DNA of 64,000 bases, taken from Acidovorax sp. NCPPB 4044. GTDB taxonomy: Bacteria; Pseudomonadota; Gammaproteobacteria; Burkholderiales; Burkholderiaceae_C. Below the pieces are notes generated by a model, which was given only the letters and a program-made list of their open reading frames with translations, had not been told where the DNA came from and searched no databases. Position numbers and translations under genes: made by a program. Shown here piece after piece: positions 39,478-49,834 of this stretch; position 1 is the stretch's first letter; each line of letters begins with the position of its first letter. The stretch lies in the NCBI RefSeq assembly GCF_028069655.1, contig NZ_JAMCOS010000001.1:154001-218000 (forward strand), written 5' to 3'.

Positions 39478-40851
39478 TCACCGCTGCGTGTGCGGCGCGC
39501 GGACACAGGCTTCCACGGCCCGCCCCACCTGCAGCACGCGGGCATCCGCGCCGTGGAGCCCGGCCACCGACAGGCCCACCGGCAATTCCCCAGGCCCGGT
39601 GCAGGGCAGCGACAGCGCGCAGCCATCCAGGAAATTGACCACCGACGTGTTGCGCAGCACCAGCGCGTTGGTGGCGAAGAATTTGGCTTCGTCCTGCTCC
39701 AGCGCCGCCCGCTGCGGTGCGCGGATCGCCACCGTGGGCATGAGCCAGGCATCCAGGTGCCCCAGGCGCTCGCGCGCGATGGCCTGCAGCCGGGCCCGCG
39801 CGTCCTGCACATCGATGTAGTCCGCCGCCGAGATCGCCTCGCCCCGCCGCGTGCGCTGCGCCACGCGCGTGTCGTAGCGCCGGGCAGTGCCGGCATCGGC
39901 CAGGCGCTGGCGGTGCACCTGCCAGGCTTCGGCGGCGATCAGGCCGCCGGCCGCATTGATCTGCGGGAGGGTGGCCAGCTCGGCGAAGGCCACCCGCTCA
40001 ATGCGTGCGCCGGCTGCCGAGAGCCGCTGCAGCGCCGCGTCGAACGCTGCGGCCACTTCCGGCTCCAGGCCCTCCATGACGAAGTCGTCGGTGACTCCCA
40101 GCCGCAGGCCCGCGAGCGGCGCCGGGCGGGTGTCCAGCCTTTCGCCGCTGAGCACGGCGTCCAGGATCGCGCAGCAGTCCACGCTGCGTGCCAGCGGGCC
40201 GACCGAGTCGAGGCTGCGCGACAGCGGGTAGGCGCCGGTCAGCGGGACCCGGCGCGCAGTCGGCTTGAAGCCGGTGAGCCCGCAGAAGGCTGCCGGGATG
40301 CGGACCGATCCGCCCGTATCGGTGCCGAGGGCAGCCGCGGCCAGCCCCAGCGCCACCGTGGCGGCCGCGCCGGAACTCGATCCGCCCGTGATGCGGGAGG
40401 GATCGTGCGGATGGGCGGGTGTGCCATGGTGCGGGTTGAGCCCCAGCCCCGAGAACGCGAATTCGCTCATGTTCGTGCGGCCGAGCAGGATGCCTCCCGC
40501 GGCACGCAGCCGGGCCACCGCGGCGGCATCCTCCGCGGCAGGGGCGTGGTCCGCGAACACCGCAGACCCGGCGCCCGTCACCTGGCCCCGCACATCGAAG
40601 AGGTCCTTGATGGACACCGGCAGCCCGGCGATCACCGAAGGCGCGGGGCCTGCGGCGCGCGCCAGGTCGCTGGCCCGGGCCGCCAGGCGCGCCGACTGCG
40701 CATCCACCTCGCCGATGTAGGCCGTGCCGCCGTCGGCCCGGTGCCCGGCGATGCGCTCCAGGGCCTCTTCGACCAGCCTCTCGCTCGTCGTCGTGCCGTC
40801 GTTCAGGGCGCGTGCGAGGTCGCGCAGCGGCGGGAGTGGGCGGGATGGCAT
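39478..40851 (-). CDS. Amidase signature-family hydrolase
   Basis: 457 residues from ATG at 40851, chosen because AGGAGA lies about 8 nt upstream. The Ser-cisSer-Lys triad is recognisable: Lys in PVSIKDLFDV, and the serines in the SRITGGSSSGAAATVALG signature. Substrate cannot be predicted (GatA, urea amidolyase-type or other amides). A standalone gene divergent from tldD; there are no GatB/C partners here. Confidence 0.85.
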   Translation of the reverse strand: MPSRPLPPLRDLARALNDGTTTSERLVEEALERIAGHRADGGTAYIGEVDAQSARLAARASDLARAAGPAPSVIAGLPVSIKDLFDVRGQVTGAGSAVFADHAPAAEDAAAVARLRAAGGILLGRTNMSEFAFSGLGLNPHHGTPAHPHDPSRITGGSSSGAAATVALGLAAAALGTDTGGSVRIPAAFCGLTGFKPTARRVPLTGAYPLSRSLDSVGPLARSVDCCAILDAVLSGERLDTRPAPLAGLRLGVTDDFVMEGLEPEVAAAFDAALQRLSAAGARIERVAFAELATLPQINAAGGLIAAEAWQVHRQRLADAGTARRYDTRVAQRTRRGEAISAADYIDVQDARARLQAIARERLGHLDAWLMPTVAIRAPQRAALEQDEAKFFATNALVLRNTSVVNFLDGCALSLPCTGPGELPVGLSVAGLHGADARVLQVGRAVEACVRAPHTQR

Positions 40852-40985
40852 GCGGAATGTCTCCTGGAAAGTGGCGGGCAAAAGCGCGAAGCGCATTCTT
40901 GCAGGCCGAACGAGAGGCCACGCCACCGTGCGGGATGTGCCCGGGCAATGCGGCAGGGGCTGCCCCGGGCTTCTAGAATCCGCCC

Positions 40986-42449
<1,464 letters not shown>

Positions 42450-42517
42450 CCTGATCCCTCTCCCGGATGGGCCGGTCGCTTGCCGGCGGTCCACGCTTCT
42501 TGCGGAGGCAGAAACAC

Positions 42518-42553
42518 AAAAGCCCGGCGTGGGCCATCCCGCCGGGCTTTTTT
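42518..42553. terminator. Bidirectional intrinsic terminator after tldD
   Basis: AAAAGCCCGGCG (42518-42529) pairs perfectly with CGCCGGGCTTTT (42540-42551), leaving T-runs on both strands. It serves tldD (+) and the membrane protein gene ending at 42580 (-). Confidence 0.92.
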
Positions 42554-42579
42554 GCGAGCGCCCCCGGGGCGCTTGCAGA

Positions 42580-43587
42580 TCAGGCTGCCACGATCACGCC
42601 GGCAGGGCGCTGGCGGCGGAAACCGAGCATGCCGCAGCCCGCGGCCACTGCCGCGCCGATGAGCAGTACCACCAGCGTGCCCCAGGAGCCGCGGGCCACG
42701 TTCTTGGCGGCTTCGGCGCCTGCTTCCCGGGCTTTCTGCTCGGCCTGCTGTTTGGCTTCTTCCAGCTTGGCGCGGGCCTGGTTGTAGGTCTGCTCGTAGT
42801 TGTTGGCGATCTGTTCGGCTTCGGCGCGGGACTTGCCGGTGCGGGCCATGATGATGTTGATCAGCGCTTCCTTGTCTGCCGCGTTCAACACCCGTTCGCC
42901 GCGTTGCAGGACGCCGGCCAGCCAGCCCTTGGCGTCCGCATCGGCATTCTGCGGCGCCGTGGCGGCGCTCTCGGCGCTGGCCTGGCCCTGGCTGGCGGCG
43001 GCCTGTGCTTCGTTCTTCAGGTTCTCGGGTTGCAGTTCGGGCTTGCCGGTCTGGCGCAGCAGCTTTTCCAGTTCGGACTGCAGGCTGTTCGCGTCCAGTG
43101 AAATGCCGGCCTGGTCCAGCTGGCGCTGCACTGCATTGCCCACCGCGGGTGCGGCGGCCGAAACCCCCGCGCCGGCCACGGCGCCTACGGTGGCGAGCCC
43201 GGTCTTGGCTGCGCCGCCCGCCACGTTGAGTGCGCTGCCGGTGGCACTGACCAGCAGATAGACCGTGACCAGGGTGGTGAGCCCCCAGGCCAGCAGGCCA
43301 TGCAGCGCTCCCGAGCGCCGTGCCAGATAGCCCGCCACGAAGCCCCCCACCGCAATCGCCAGCAGCGTCGTTGCGCCGGCCCAGATGCCTGCGCCCATGC
43401 CGAAGCCGCTGAAAGGATTGCGGTCACCCAGCGGGTCGATCGCCGAGGCGCCAATCGCCGTCCCCAGGACGGACAGAACCAGGTAGACGATCAGCGACAG
43501 GACGAGACCGGCGAACACGGCGCCCCATGAAACGGTGGGAGTCCAGAGGCGCTCCTCGTGGAGGGTGGCGGTGGAGTGGATGGACAT
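42580..43587 (-). CDS. Membrane protein with coiled-coil domain (function unknown)
   Basis: 335 residues. Three to four hydrophobic helices lie in the first 130 residues (GAVFAGLVLSLIVYLVLSVLG, GAGIWAGATTLLAIAVGGFVAG, LTTLVTVYLLVSA). A long Ala/Gln/Glu-rich helical region (about 150-300) and a final membrane helix (LVVLLIGAAVAAGCGMLG) follow. Similar proteins are sometimes annotated PhnA-like; I do not trust that name functionally. A perfect 6-bp inverted repeat lies about 70 nt upstream. Confidence 0.8.
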   Translation of the reverse strand: MSIHSTATLHEERLWTPTVSWGAVFAGLVLSLIVYLVLSVLGTAIGASAIDPLGDRNPFSGFGMGAGIWAGATTLLAIAVGGFVAGYLARRSGALHGLLAWGLTTLVTVYLLVSATGSALNVAGGAAKTGLATVGAVAGAGVSAAAPAVGNAVQRQLDQAGISLDANSLQSELEKLLRQTGKPELQPENLKNEAQAAASQGQASAESAATAPQNADADAKGWLAGVLQRGERVLNAADKEALINIIMARTGKSRAEAEQIANNYEQTYNQARAKLEEAKQQAEQKAREAGAEAAKNVARGSWGTLVVLLIGAAVAAGCGMLGFRRQRPAGVIVAA

Positions 43588-43994
43588 GATCGGCTTTCTG
43601 GTTACTGAGGGGACGCGCAGCCAACAAAGGCGGCGAGTGGAAGGTGAGGAACGGTTTCACCGGACCGGGTCCGGACCCTGGCGCTGGCCTTGGCGGGTAC
43701 GGTCGAGCTTAGAAAACTGCTGTAACCGTCTGCGTCGCCTGAAGCACCGGGTTACCGTAGGACAACTGCCGAACGGCCGAGCCTTGGGCTCTCAGCCCGC
43801 TTTGTGTCGGGTACTGCGGCCGTGCTCGCTTGTGCAAGGAATGCTCTGGCTTGCAAAAGTCTTGTTACATTGGGCCCATGCCTGACGGTTTCTTTCCCGA
43901 TTGCCGTCCCTGCCTGCCGGCCCGTGCCGTGCAGCCGCGGATGCGGTGCCCGACCGAGAAGGGTTCCCGCGGCTGAGGATGCACGCCCGACACC
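43588..43994. other. 407-nt intergenic region
   Basis: No gene of convincing length. Contains CCGGAC-CGG-GTCCGG (43660-43674) and, on the + strand, an extended -10-like TGTTACATT (43864-43871... last base 43871). Six nt after it an ATG opens a 32-codon ORF (43878-43976) that would be leaderless if that promoter is real. No Shine-Dalgarno lies before it. Confidence 0.5.
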
Positions 43995-44561
43995 ATGGCC
44001 ATCACCCGCACGCAGCTTCCCACCAGCCTGCAGACCTTCGGCGACATCAGCCGGCTGCTGCGCGAAGGCGTGGCGGACGAAGACTCGCGGCAATTCCGCG
44101 ATGCCCTCACCGCGCTGTCCGGGCTGGTAGAGAAGGCCCTTCAGACCCGCCGCGCGCCCGGCGCCCATCCCGACGCCGTGCTGCAGTGCGCCGGCCAGTT
44201 GCTCGACGAGGCCCGCGAGCACCAGCGGTTCCTGACCGGGCTGGGCTCGGCGTGGCATGCGCTCTACGAATTCGCCGCCTACGAGAACGCCATGCGCCAG
44301 CTGGTCCGCACCACGGCGGCATGGCAGCAGGCCCTGCAACGCCGCAGCCGCAACGAAGCCCAGTGCTTCCAGGCCTTCGAAGGCCATGCGTGGCGTGCGC
44401 TCGGGGAAGCCGTGCTCGTGATCGACATGTACGAGCAGGGCGGCATGGGCACCAGCGAGCTGCAGGGCCTGCTGGGCGATAGCGAGCCGCCGCCCGGTCG
44501 CCGGCGCGGCTGGTGGGGCCGCATCGGGGGCTGGTTGGCCCGGGGCCGCACCGGGCGCTGA
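43995..44561 (+). CDS. Hypothetical protein, helical (188 aa)
   Basis: 188 residues, mostly helical, with no signal peptide or membrane segment. It begins MAITRTQLPTSLQTFGDISRLL and has an Arg/Gly-rich tail. Not recognised. Base composition and codon use match its neighbours, which supports a real gene. It lies between a membrane protein gene and the aroG leader region. Confidence 0.65.
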   Translation: MAITRTQLPTSLQTFGDISRLLREGVADEDSRQFRDALTALSGLVEKALQTRRAPGAHPDAVLQCAGQLLDEAREHQRFLTGLGSAWHALYEFAAYENAMRQLVRTTAAWQQALQRRSRNEAQCFQAFEGHAWRALGEAVLVIDMYEQGGMGTSELQGLLGDSEPPPGRRRGWWGRIGGWLARGRTGR

Positions 44562-44653
44562 TCGCCTGCGTACCGCACCGGACGCGGCTCCTGTCGCCGT
44601 CGCACAACGCGGCAGTGTGCCGCGCCGCGAAAAAGAGTGCTACATTGCCAGCC

Positions 44654-44713
44654 ATGCCGATTCGCAGCGCGTTTTATTTTTGGTCCTTTTGGTTCTCTGT
44701 CCCTGGCGGATGA
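44654..44713 (+). CDS. Aromatic-rich leader peptide of aroG
   Basis: The 19-codon ORF encodes MPIRSAFYFWSFWFSVPGG: codons 7-14 contain four Phe, two Trp and one Tyr. It ends 40 nt before a terminator hairpin upstream of a DAHP synthase gene, whose product starts the synthesis of just these amino acids. No Shine-Dalgarno sequence is visible. An extended -10-like TGCTACATT (44638-44646) would put transcription initiation at or near the ATG, so the leader could be translated from a leaderless start. Confidence 0.75.
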   Translation: MPIRSAFYFWSFWFSVPGG

Positions 44714-44791
44714 GAGGTTAGCGCGCAACCACCCAAAGCACCTACCCCTGACGACCGCCGAAGCTGAAAAGCCCGGCGGTTTTTTGTTTTT
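44705..44791 (+). promoter_or_regulatory. Transcription attenuator of aroG
   Basis: The terminator stem ACCGCCG (44754-44760) with CGGCGGT (44774-44780) is followed by TTTTTGTTTTT. GGCGG at 44705-44709, inside leader codons 18-19, can pair with CCGCC at 44755-44759 and so block the terminator. GGTT/AACC (44716-44719 with 44727-44730) makes a possible pause hairpin. Ribosomes stalled at the Phe/Tyr/Trp codons would leave GGCGG free (read-through). Ribosomes reaching the stop codon would cover it (termination). Confidence 0.75.
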
Positions 44792-44852
44792 CCAGCCTCC
44801 CGTTTTCCGTCCCGATCCCTTTTCCACCGAATCCACCCACGAGGAAGCAGCC

Positions 44853-45998
44853 ATGACGGCCCCAGTCCACTCCGCCCAGTCCGCCAGCGATGCCTGGTAC
44901 CGCAACGTCGAGAAAACCAGCCAGACCGACGACGAACGTATCAAGGACATCACCGTGTTGCCTCCTCCCGAACATCTGATCCGCTTCTTCCCCATCCGGG
45001 GCACGCCGATAGAGACGCTGATCTCCCGCACGCGCCAGCGCATCCAGGACATCATGGCCCGCCGCGACGACCGGCTGCTCGTGGTGATCGGTCCCTGTTC
45101 CATCCACGATCCTGCCGCTGCGCTGGAATACGCCCGCCGCCTGCAGTCGGTGCGCGCGCAGTACGCCGACACGCTGGAGATCGTGATGCGCGTGTATTTC
45201 GAGAAGCCGCGCACCACGGTGGGCTGGAAGGGCCTGATAAACGACCCCTACCTCGACGAGAGCTACCGCATCGACGAGGGCCTGCGCATCGCCCGCCAGC
45301 TGCTCATCGACATCAACCGGCTGGGCGTGCCGGCCGGCAGCGAGTTCCTCGATGTGATCTCGCCCCAATACATCGGCGACCTCATCAGCTGGGGCGCCAT
45401 CGGCGCGCGCACCACGGAAAGCCAGGTGCACCGCGAACTGGCTTCCGGGCTGTCCGCCCCCATCGGCTTCAAGAACGGCACGGACGGCAACATCCGCATC
45501 GCCACCGACGCGATCCAGTCCGCGAGCCGCGGGCACCACTTCCTGTCGGTGCACAAAAACGGCCAGGTCGCCATCGTCAACACGCAGGGCAACCGCGACT
45601 GCCATGTGATCCTGCGCGGCGGAAAGACCCCCAATTACGACGCCGACAGCGTGGCCGCCGCCTGCAAGGACCTGGAAGCTGCCAAGCTGCCGCCCACGCT
45701 CATGGTGGACTGCAGCCACGCCAACAGCAGCAAGCAGCACGAGCGCCAGCGCGACGTGGCACGCGACATCGGCGGACAGATCGCGGGCGGATCGCACAGC
45801 ATCTTCGGCGTGATGATCGAAAGCCACCTCGTGGCCGGCGCGCAGAAATTCACGCCCGGCAAGGACGATGTCTGCGCGATCGAGTACGGCAAGAGCATCA
45901 CCGACGCGTGCCTGGGCTGGGACGATTCGCTCGGGGTGCTGGCCGAACTGTCCACCGCCGTCGCGGCGCGCCGCAGCGCCGTGGCCCTGGCGGCCTGA
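44853..45998 (+). CDS. aroG: 3-deoxy-7-phosphoheptulonate (DAHP) synthase
   Basis: A 381-residue class I DAHP synthase, condensing PEP and erythrose 4-phosphate in the first shikimate step. Active-site segments are VVIGPCSIHDPAAALEYA, VYFEKPRTTVGWKG, GARTTESQVHRELASG and the metal residues in DCSHANSSK. ATG at 44853 follows GAGGAAGC. Which aromatic amino acid inhibits it (Phe, Tyr or Trp type) cannot be told by eye. The mixed leader peptide suggests response to all three. Confidence 0.95.
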   Translation: MTAPVHSAQSASDAWYRNVEKTSQTDDERIKDITVLPPPEHLIRFFPIRGTPIETLISRTRQRIQDIMARRDDRLLVVIGPCSIHDPAAALEYARRLQSVRAQYADTLEIVMRVYFEKPRTTVGWKGLINDPYLDESYRIDEGLRIARQLLIDINRLGVPAGSEFLDVISPQYIGDLISWGAIGARTTESQVHRELASGLSAPIGFKNGTDGNIRIATDAIQSASRGHHFLSVHKNGQVAIVNTQGNRDCHVILRGGKTPNYDADSVAAACKDLEAAKLPPTLMVDCSHANSSKQHERQRDVARDIGGQIAGGSHSIFGVMIESHLVAGAQKFTPGKDDVCAIEYGKSITDACLGWDDSLGVLAELSTAVAARRSAVALAA

Positions 45999-46035
45999 CA
46001 GCGCACCCTGCTTCATTGAACCCTCAGGAGGCACC

Positions 46036-46323
46036 GTGTCATCGAATGAAAACAACGCTGCGGGCGGCACTGCTCCGGACCATCGGCTGGAGGCTTTGAA
46101 GGCCTTGATGGAATCGTCTCCCGTGTTCCGGGAGATGCCGGATCTGCAGGACTGGCTGCAGACATTCCGCGCGGTGCTCGATATGAAGGTCCGCGTGGAT
46201 CACCAGGGCAGAGTGGTGGTTCCCGCGGGCACCCTCGTCCATGTGCCCGGCAAAGCCGTCCGGGAGGACGTTCAATTCACCATCGGTTCGGACGGTGTGA
46301 ACATCATGGTCGCGACCCGTTGA
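46036..46323 (+). CDS. Hypothetical protein (95 aa, GTG start)
   Basis: GTG at 46036 follows a strong CAGGAGG ribosome site, 37 nt after the aroG stop. The 95-residue frame starts (M)SSNENNAAGG. It has a possible helical N-terminal half and beta-rich C-terminal half (VRVDHQGRVVVPAGTLVHVPG, VQFTIGSDGVNIMVATR). Not recognised. It may be cotranscribed with aroG. Confidence 0.65.
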   Translation: MSSNENNAAGGTAPDHRLEALKALMESSPVFREMPDLQDWLQTFRAVLDMKVRVDHQGRVVVPAGTLVHVPGKAVREDVQFTIGSDGVNIMVATR

Positions 46324-46473
46324 TCGCGCCCGGCAGGCCGGGAGAGGGGTTTCCCCCGGGCCCCGGCGCGGAGGGCCGTGTAAGCTTTTCGGCAGATGCC
46401 CGATGCAGCGGGGCCCCGTGCGTGCGGGTGGAGGCTTCCCTGCATTCCTAGCAACCCGCCGAAAGAGATCTCC

Positions 46474-46782
46474 ATGCGCAGCGAAGTCACCGTCCTCCTC
46501 GGACCCGGCCAGGAATTCCGATTCGACCTCGAAGGCGAGGCGCCCATGGCCCACGAGATCGCGCGCCGCTGGCTCGATGACGAATTCGTGCGCCTGGAAT
46601 GCGAGCCGCTGCGTGCCAGCGGCAAGGTGCTGACCGCCGACAAGGTGCTCACGGTGGCGCAGGCCGCAGGGCCTGCGTTGCTGGCCCAGGGCTGGGGCCG
46701 CGAATTCGCGCTGGCGGCCACCGCGGCGCTGGCCCGGCCGGTCGTGCGGGTCGATCTGCCGGCCATGGCGATCAGCTACTGA
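46474..46782 (+). CDS. Hypothetical protein (102 aa)
   Basis: 102 residues from ATG at 46474, with GAAAGAG a few nt upstream. It begins MRSEVTVLLGPGQEF. There is a mixed alpha/beta appearance and an Ala-rich second half, with no signal peptide. Not recognised. Convergent with mpl. Confidence 0.6.
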   Translation: MRSEVTVLLGPGQEFRFDLEGEAPMAHEIARRWLDDEFVRLECEPLRASGKVLTADKVLTVAQAAGPALLAQGWGREFALAATAALARPVVRVDLPAMAISY

Positions 46783-46914
46783 AGCTAAGGGCTGTCAACT
46801 GGTGAACGTGGGGGCGGCGGCTGGCCGTGATGCAGGACCGTCTGCGGCTTCTCGCCGGCTTCTGCGGATGGCGGCCTCTGGATGTAGCTGGCATGAGTTT
46901 GATGAAATATGCTC

Positions 46915-46958
46915 CATGCCGCCGTATCCATTGAATAGTTTGCTATTGATTTTGTAGC
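46915..46958 (+). repeat. 44-bp dispersed element, copy D (end of mpl)
   Basis: Begins CATGCCGCCGTATCCATTG and ends in GCTATTGATTTTGTAGC, which forms a GCTA/TAGC hairpin. It supplies the last codons (LQNQ) and the stop of mpl on the minus strand, in the same orientation relative to the gene as copies A (murC) and C (aroE). Confidence 0.75.
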
Positions 46959-48355
46959 GAATCGAGCAGCCTGGCGTGGATGCCCCCGAAGCTGCCGTTG
47001 CTCATGCAGACCACATGGTCGCCTGGCCGGGCCGCTGCGGTGATCTGCGCCACGAGCGCATCGATGTCTGCGGCAGTGCGTGCCCGGTCTCCCAGGGGCG
47101 CCATCACGGCGGCCGCGTCCCAGTCCAGCCCTGCCGTGTGGCAGAACGCCAGATCGGCGCTTTCCAGTGCCCACGGCAACTGCGACTTCATGGTGCCCAG
47201 TTTCATCGTGTTGCTGCGCGGCTCGAACGCGGCCAGGATGCGCGCCTGCGGGCCGATGCGGCGGCGCAGGCCGTCGAGCGTCGTGCGCAGGGCGGTGGGG
47301 TGGTGAGCGAAGTCGTCGTACACCGCGATGCCGTTGGCCGTGCCGCGCAGCTCCATGCGCCGCTTGACGTTCTGGAACCGGGCCAGCGCCGCCGCTGCGT
47401 CGGCAGGATCGACCCCCACATGCTCGGCCGCGGCGATGGCCGCCAGCGCGTTGAGCTGGTTGTGCACCCCGGTGAGTGCCCACTCCACGCGCGCTACCGG
47501 GCGGTCGCCCCGCAGCACATCGAATGCCTGAGGCTCGCCCCGGGCGGAAAAATCGCTGACGGCGGCGCCGAAGCTGGCCACGCCGCTCCAGCAGCCTTCG
47601 TGCAGCACGCGGGCCAGGCTTTCTTCGAGACCGTTGACCACCACGCGCCCCGAAGGCGGCACGGTGCGCACGAGATGGTGGAACTGCCGCTCGATCGCGC
47701 GCAGGTCGTCGAAGATGTCGGCGTGGTCGAATTCGAGGTTGTTCAGCACGGCCGTGCGCGGGCGGTAGTGCACGAACTTGCTGCGCTTGTCGAAGAAAGC
47801 GGTGTCGTATTCGTCGGCTTCGATGACGAAGAGCGGCGCGCTGCCGGCCGGCCCGTCGGAGGCCACCGGCCGTTGCGGCGTGCCCAGCCGCGCGGACACG
47901 CCGAAATCGAGGGGTACGCCCCCCACCAGAAACCCGGGCTGCAGACCCGCGCATTCCAGGATCCAGGCCAGCATGGACGTGGTGGTGGTCTTGCCGTGGG
48001 TGCCGGCCACGGCCAGCACGTGGCGCCCCTGGAGGACATGCTCGGCCAGCCACTGGGGGCCGCTGGTGTAGGGCGCGCCCGCGTCCAGGATGGCTTCCAT
48101 CAGCGGGAACTTGGGGCTGCCATCGGCCAGCCGTGCGCGGCTCACCACGTTGCCCACCACGAACATGTCCGGCGCCAGGTCGAGCTGCCCGGCACCATAG
48201 CCCTCGATGAGTTCGATGCCCAATGCCCGCAACTGGTCGCTCATCGGCGGGTACACCCCGGTATCGCAGCCCGTGACCTTGTGGCCGGCTTCCCGCGCCA
48301 GCGCGGCCAGGCCCCCCATGAACGTTCCGCAGATGCCCAGAATGTGTATATGCAT
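46943..48355 (-). CDS. mpl: Murein tripeptide ligase Mpl
   Basis: A 470-residue Mur-ligase family enzyme that re-attaches the recycled tripeptide L-Ala-D-Glu-meso-DAP to UDP-MurNAc. The N-terminal HILGICGTFMGGLAALA, the [18 protein letters not shown] loop and the YDDFAHHPTALR motif separate it from MurC. It pairs functionally with AmpD in this window. The final codons and stop are supplied by a 44-bp element. Confidence 0.94.
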   Translation of the reverse strand: MHIHILGICGTFMGGLAALAREAGHKVTGCDTGVYPPMSDQLRALGIELIEGYGAGQLDLAPDMFVVGNVVSRARLADGSPKFPLMEAILDAGAPYTSGPQWLAEHVLQGRHVLAVAGTHGKTTTTSMLAWILECAGLQPGFLVGGVPLDFGVSARLGTPQRPVASDGPAGSAPLFVIEADEYDTAFFDKRSKFVHYRPRTAVLNNLEFDHADIFDDLRAIERQFHHLVRTVPPSGRVVVNGLEESLARVLHEGCWSGVASFGAAVSDFSARGEPQAFDVLRGDRPVARVEWALTGVHNQLNALAAIAAAEHVGVDPADAAAALARFQNVKRRMELRGTANGIAVYDDFAHHPTALRTTLDGLRRRIGPQARILAAFEPRSNTMKLGTMKSQLPWALESADLAFCHTAGLDWDAAAVMAPLGDRARTAADIDALVAQITAAARPGDHVVCMSNGSFGGIHARLLDSLQNQ

Positions 48356-48547
48356 GGGCGCCGATTCTACGGTTGGGGTCCGGCCCGCCCCGTGCCGCCG
48401 CCGAGGCTCGAGCCGCTGCTATTTTTTCAGGAGTGCGCGCGGCAGGGCAGTGCCAAGACCCCGCGCGCCGCGGGCGCATTGGACGCCGCGCGGCGGTGGC
48501 TCCGCGCCACAATGCGTGCTTCCTTCCCTTCCACCCGAGACGCCGCC

Positions 48548-49150
48548 ATGCCCAACGCACTCGCCCCCGAGATCGCCAACGCCGCCGCCCGCCTCGTCGT
48601 CGAGGAGGGGATGGAATGGGGGCCCGCCAAGCGGCGGGCCGTCCGCCAGCTGGGGTTGCCGGCCCGCACCGCGCTGCCCGACAACGACCTGGTCGAGGAC
48701 GCCGTGCGCGAATACATCGGCCTTTTCTGCGCCGACACCCAGCCGGCCGAACTGCGCGCGTTGCGCGAACTGGCCCTGCTCTGGATGGAGCGCCTGGCCG
48801 AGTTCCGGCCCCATCTGGGCGGGGCGGTGTGGTACGGCACGGCCACGCGCCTTTCGGACATCTACCTGCAGCTCTTCTGCGATGACTGCAAATCGGCCGA
48901 GATCTCGCTCATCGACCACCACGTGGATTACGAGCCCCGCACGGTCACGGGCTTCCATGGCGAATCGGTGGAGGCGCTCAGCCTGTCGAGCCACTCGCCC
49001 GCCCTGGGCGAGGCGATCGGCGTGCACCTGCTTGTCTATGATCTGGACGATCTGCGCGGCGCGCTCCGGCCCGACGCGCGCGGGCGGGTTCAGCGGGGTG
49101 ACGCCCGGGCCGTTCGCAAACTTCTGGACAACGAGGACACCCCTTCATGA
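48548..49150 (+). CDS. Conserved hypothetical protein (200 aa)
   Basis: 200 residues. The central block GGAVWYGTATRLSDIYLQLFCDDCKSAEISLIDH is reminiscent of nucleotidyltransferase-like folds, but without a clear catalytic triad, so I give no function. ATG at 48548 is chosen as the first start in a compositionally consistent frame. The stop overlaps the TlpA-like gene (ATGA at 49147-49150), so they are coupled. The 192-nt gap to divergent mpl holds no gene. Confidence 0.7.
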   Translation: MPNALAPEIANAAARLVVEEGMEWGPAKRRAVRQLGLPARTALPDNDLVEDAVREYIGLFCADTQPAELRALRELALLWMERLAEFRPHLGGAVWYGTATRLSDIYLQLFCDDCKSAEISLIDHHVDYEPRTVTGFHGESVEALSLSSHSPALGEAIGVHLLVYDLDDLRGALRPDARGRVQRGDARAVRKLLDNEDTPS

Positions 49151-49725
49151 CCGATCTTCCCGAGGCCGGGGGCCCCGGCACGCCGTCGCCCCTGAGCCCC
49201 TCGCGCCGCCGCGCGCTCTATGCCGGTGCGGCGGTCGTGGCCGCTGCGGGTGGTGCCGGCCTGGCGTGGTGGCGCCTGCAGCCCCATGCGGCGGAGCCGG
49301 GTGCCGAGGCCGCACTGTGGACACAGCGCTTCGACGCGCCGCAGCAGGGCGCCGCGGCGCTCGACATGCAGGCGTTCCGGGGCAAGCCCATGCTGGTGAA
49401 CTTCTGGGCCACCTGGTGCCCCCCGTGCGTGGAAGAGCTTCCGATGCTCAATGCTTTCTATCGCACGCATAAAGAAAAGGGTTGGCAGGTCGTGGGCCTG
49501 GCTATAGACCAGCCTTCGGCGGTGCGCCAGTTCCTGGCCCGCGTGCCTCTGGATTTCCCGATCGGCCTTGCAGGCCTGCAAGGAACCGACCTGGGGCGCA
49601 GCCTGGGCAACCTCACGGGAGGCCTTCCATTTACCGTGCTTTTGGGCGCAGATGGCAGCATCCGGCACCGTAAAATGGGCCAAGTCACCGCCGAAGACCT
49701 CACGCAGTGGGCATCGCTGGCATGA
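49147..49725 (+). CDS. TlpA-family thiol:disulfide oxidoreductase
   Basis: 192 residues. A Pro/Ser-rich N-terminus and membrane anchor (about 22-45) lead into a periplasmic thioredoxin fold with the WCPPC active site in [17 protein letters not shown] and a cis-Pro segment [11 protein letters not shown] likely role is periplasmic disulfide reduction or cytochrome c maturation. Translationally coupled to the preceding hypothetical gene; accB follows after 109 nt. Confidence 0.9.
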   Translation: MTDLPEAGGPGTPSPLSPSRRRALYAGAAVVAAAGGAGLAWWRLQPHAAEPGAEAALWTQRFDAPQQGAAALDMQAFRGKPMLVNFWATWCPPCVEELPMLNAFYRTHKEKGWQVVGLAIDQPSAVRQFLARVPLDFPIGLAGLQGTDLGRSLGNLTGGLPFTVLLGADGSIRHRKMGQVTAEDLTQWASLA

Positions 49726-49834
49726 AGTTCCTGTCTTTCCATATGAAGATAATGGAATTTGCGGCCGGATAGAGGTTGAAGGCATAAATTGGGGTAAATT
49801 CGCGCCCTATTTCGTTTTAGGCGTTGGAGTCCCC

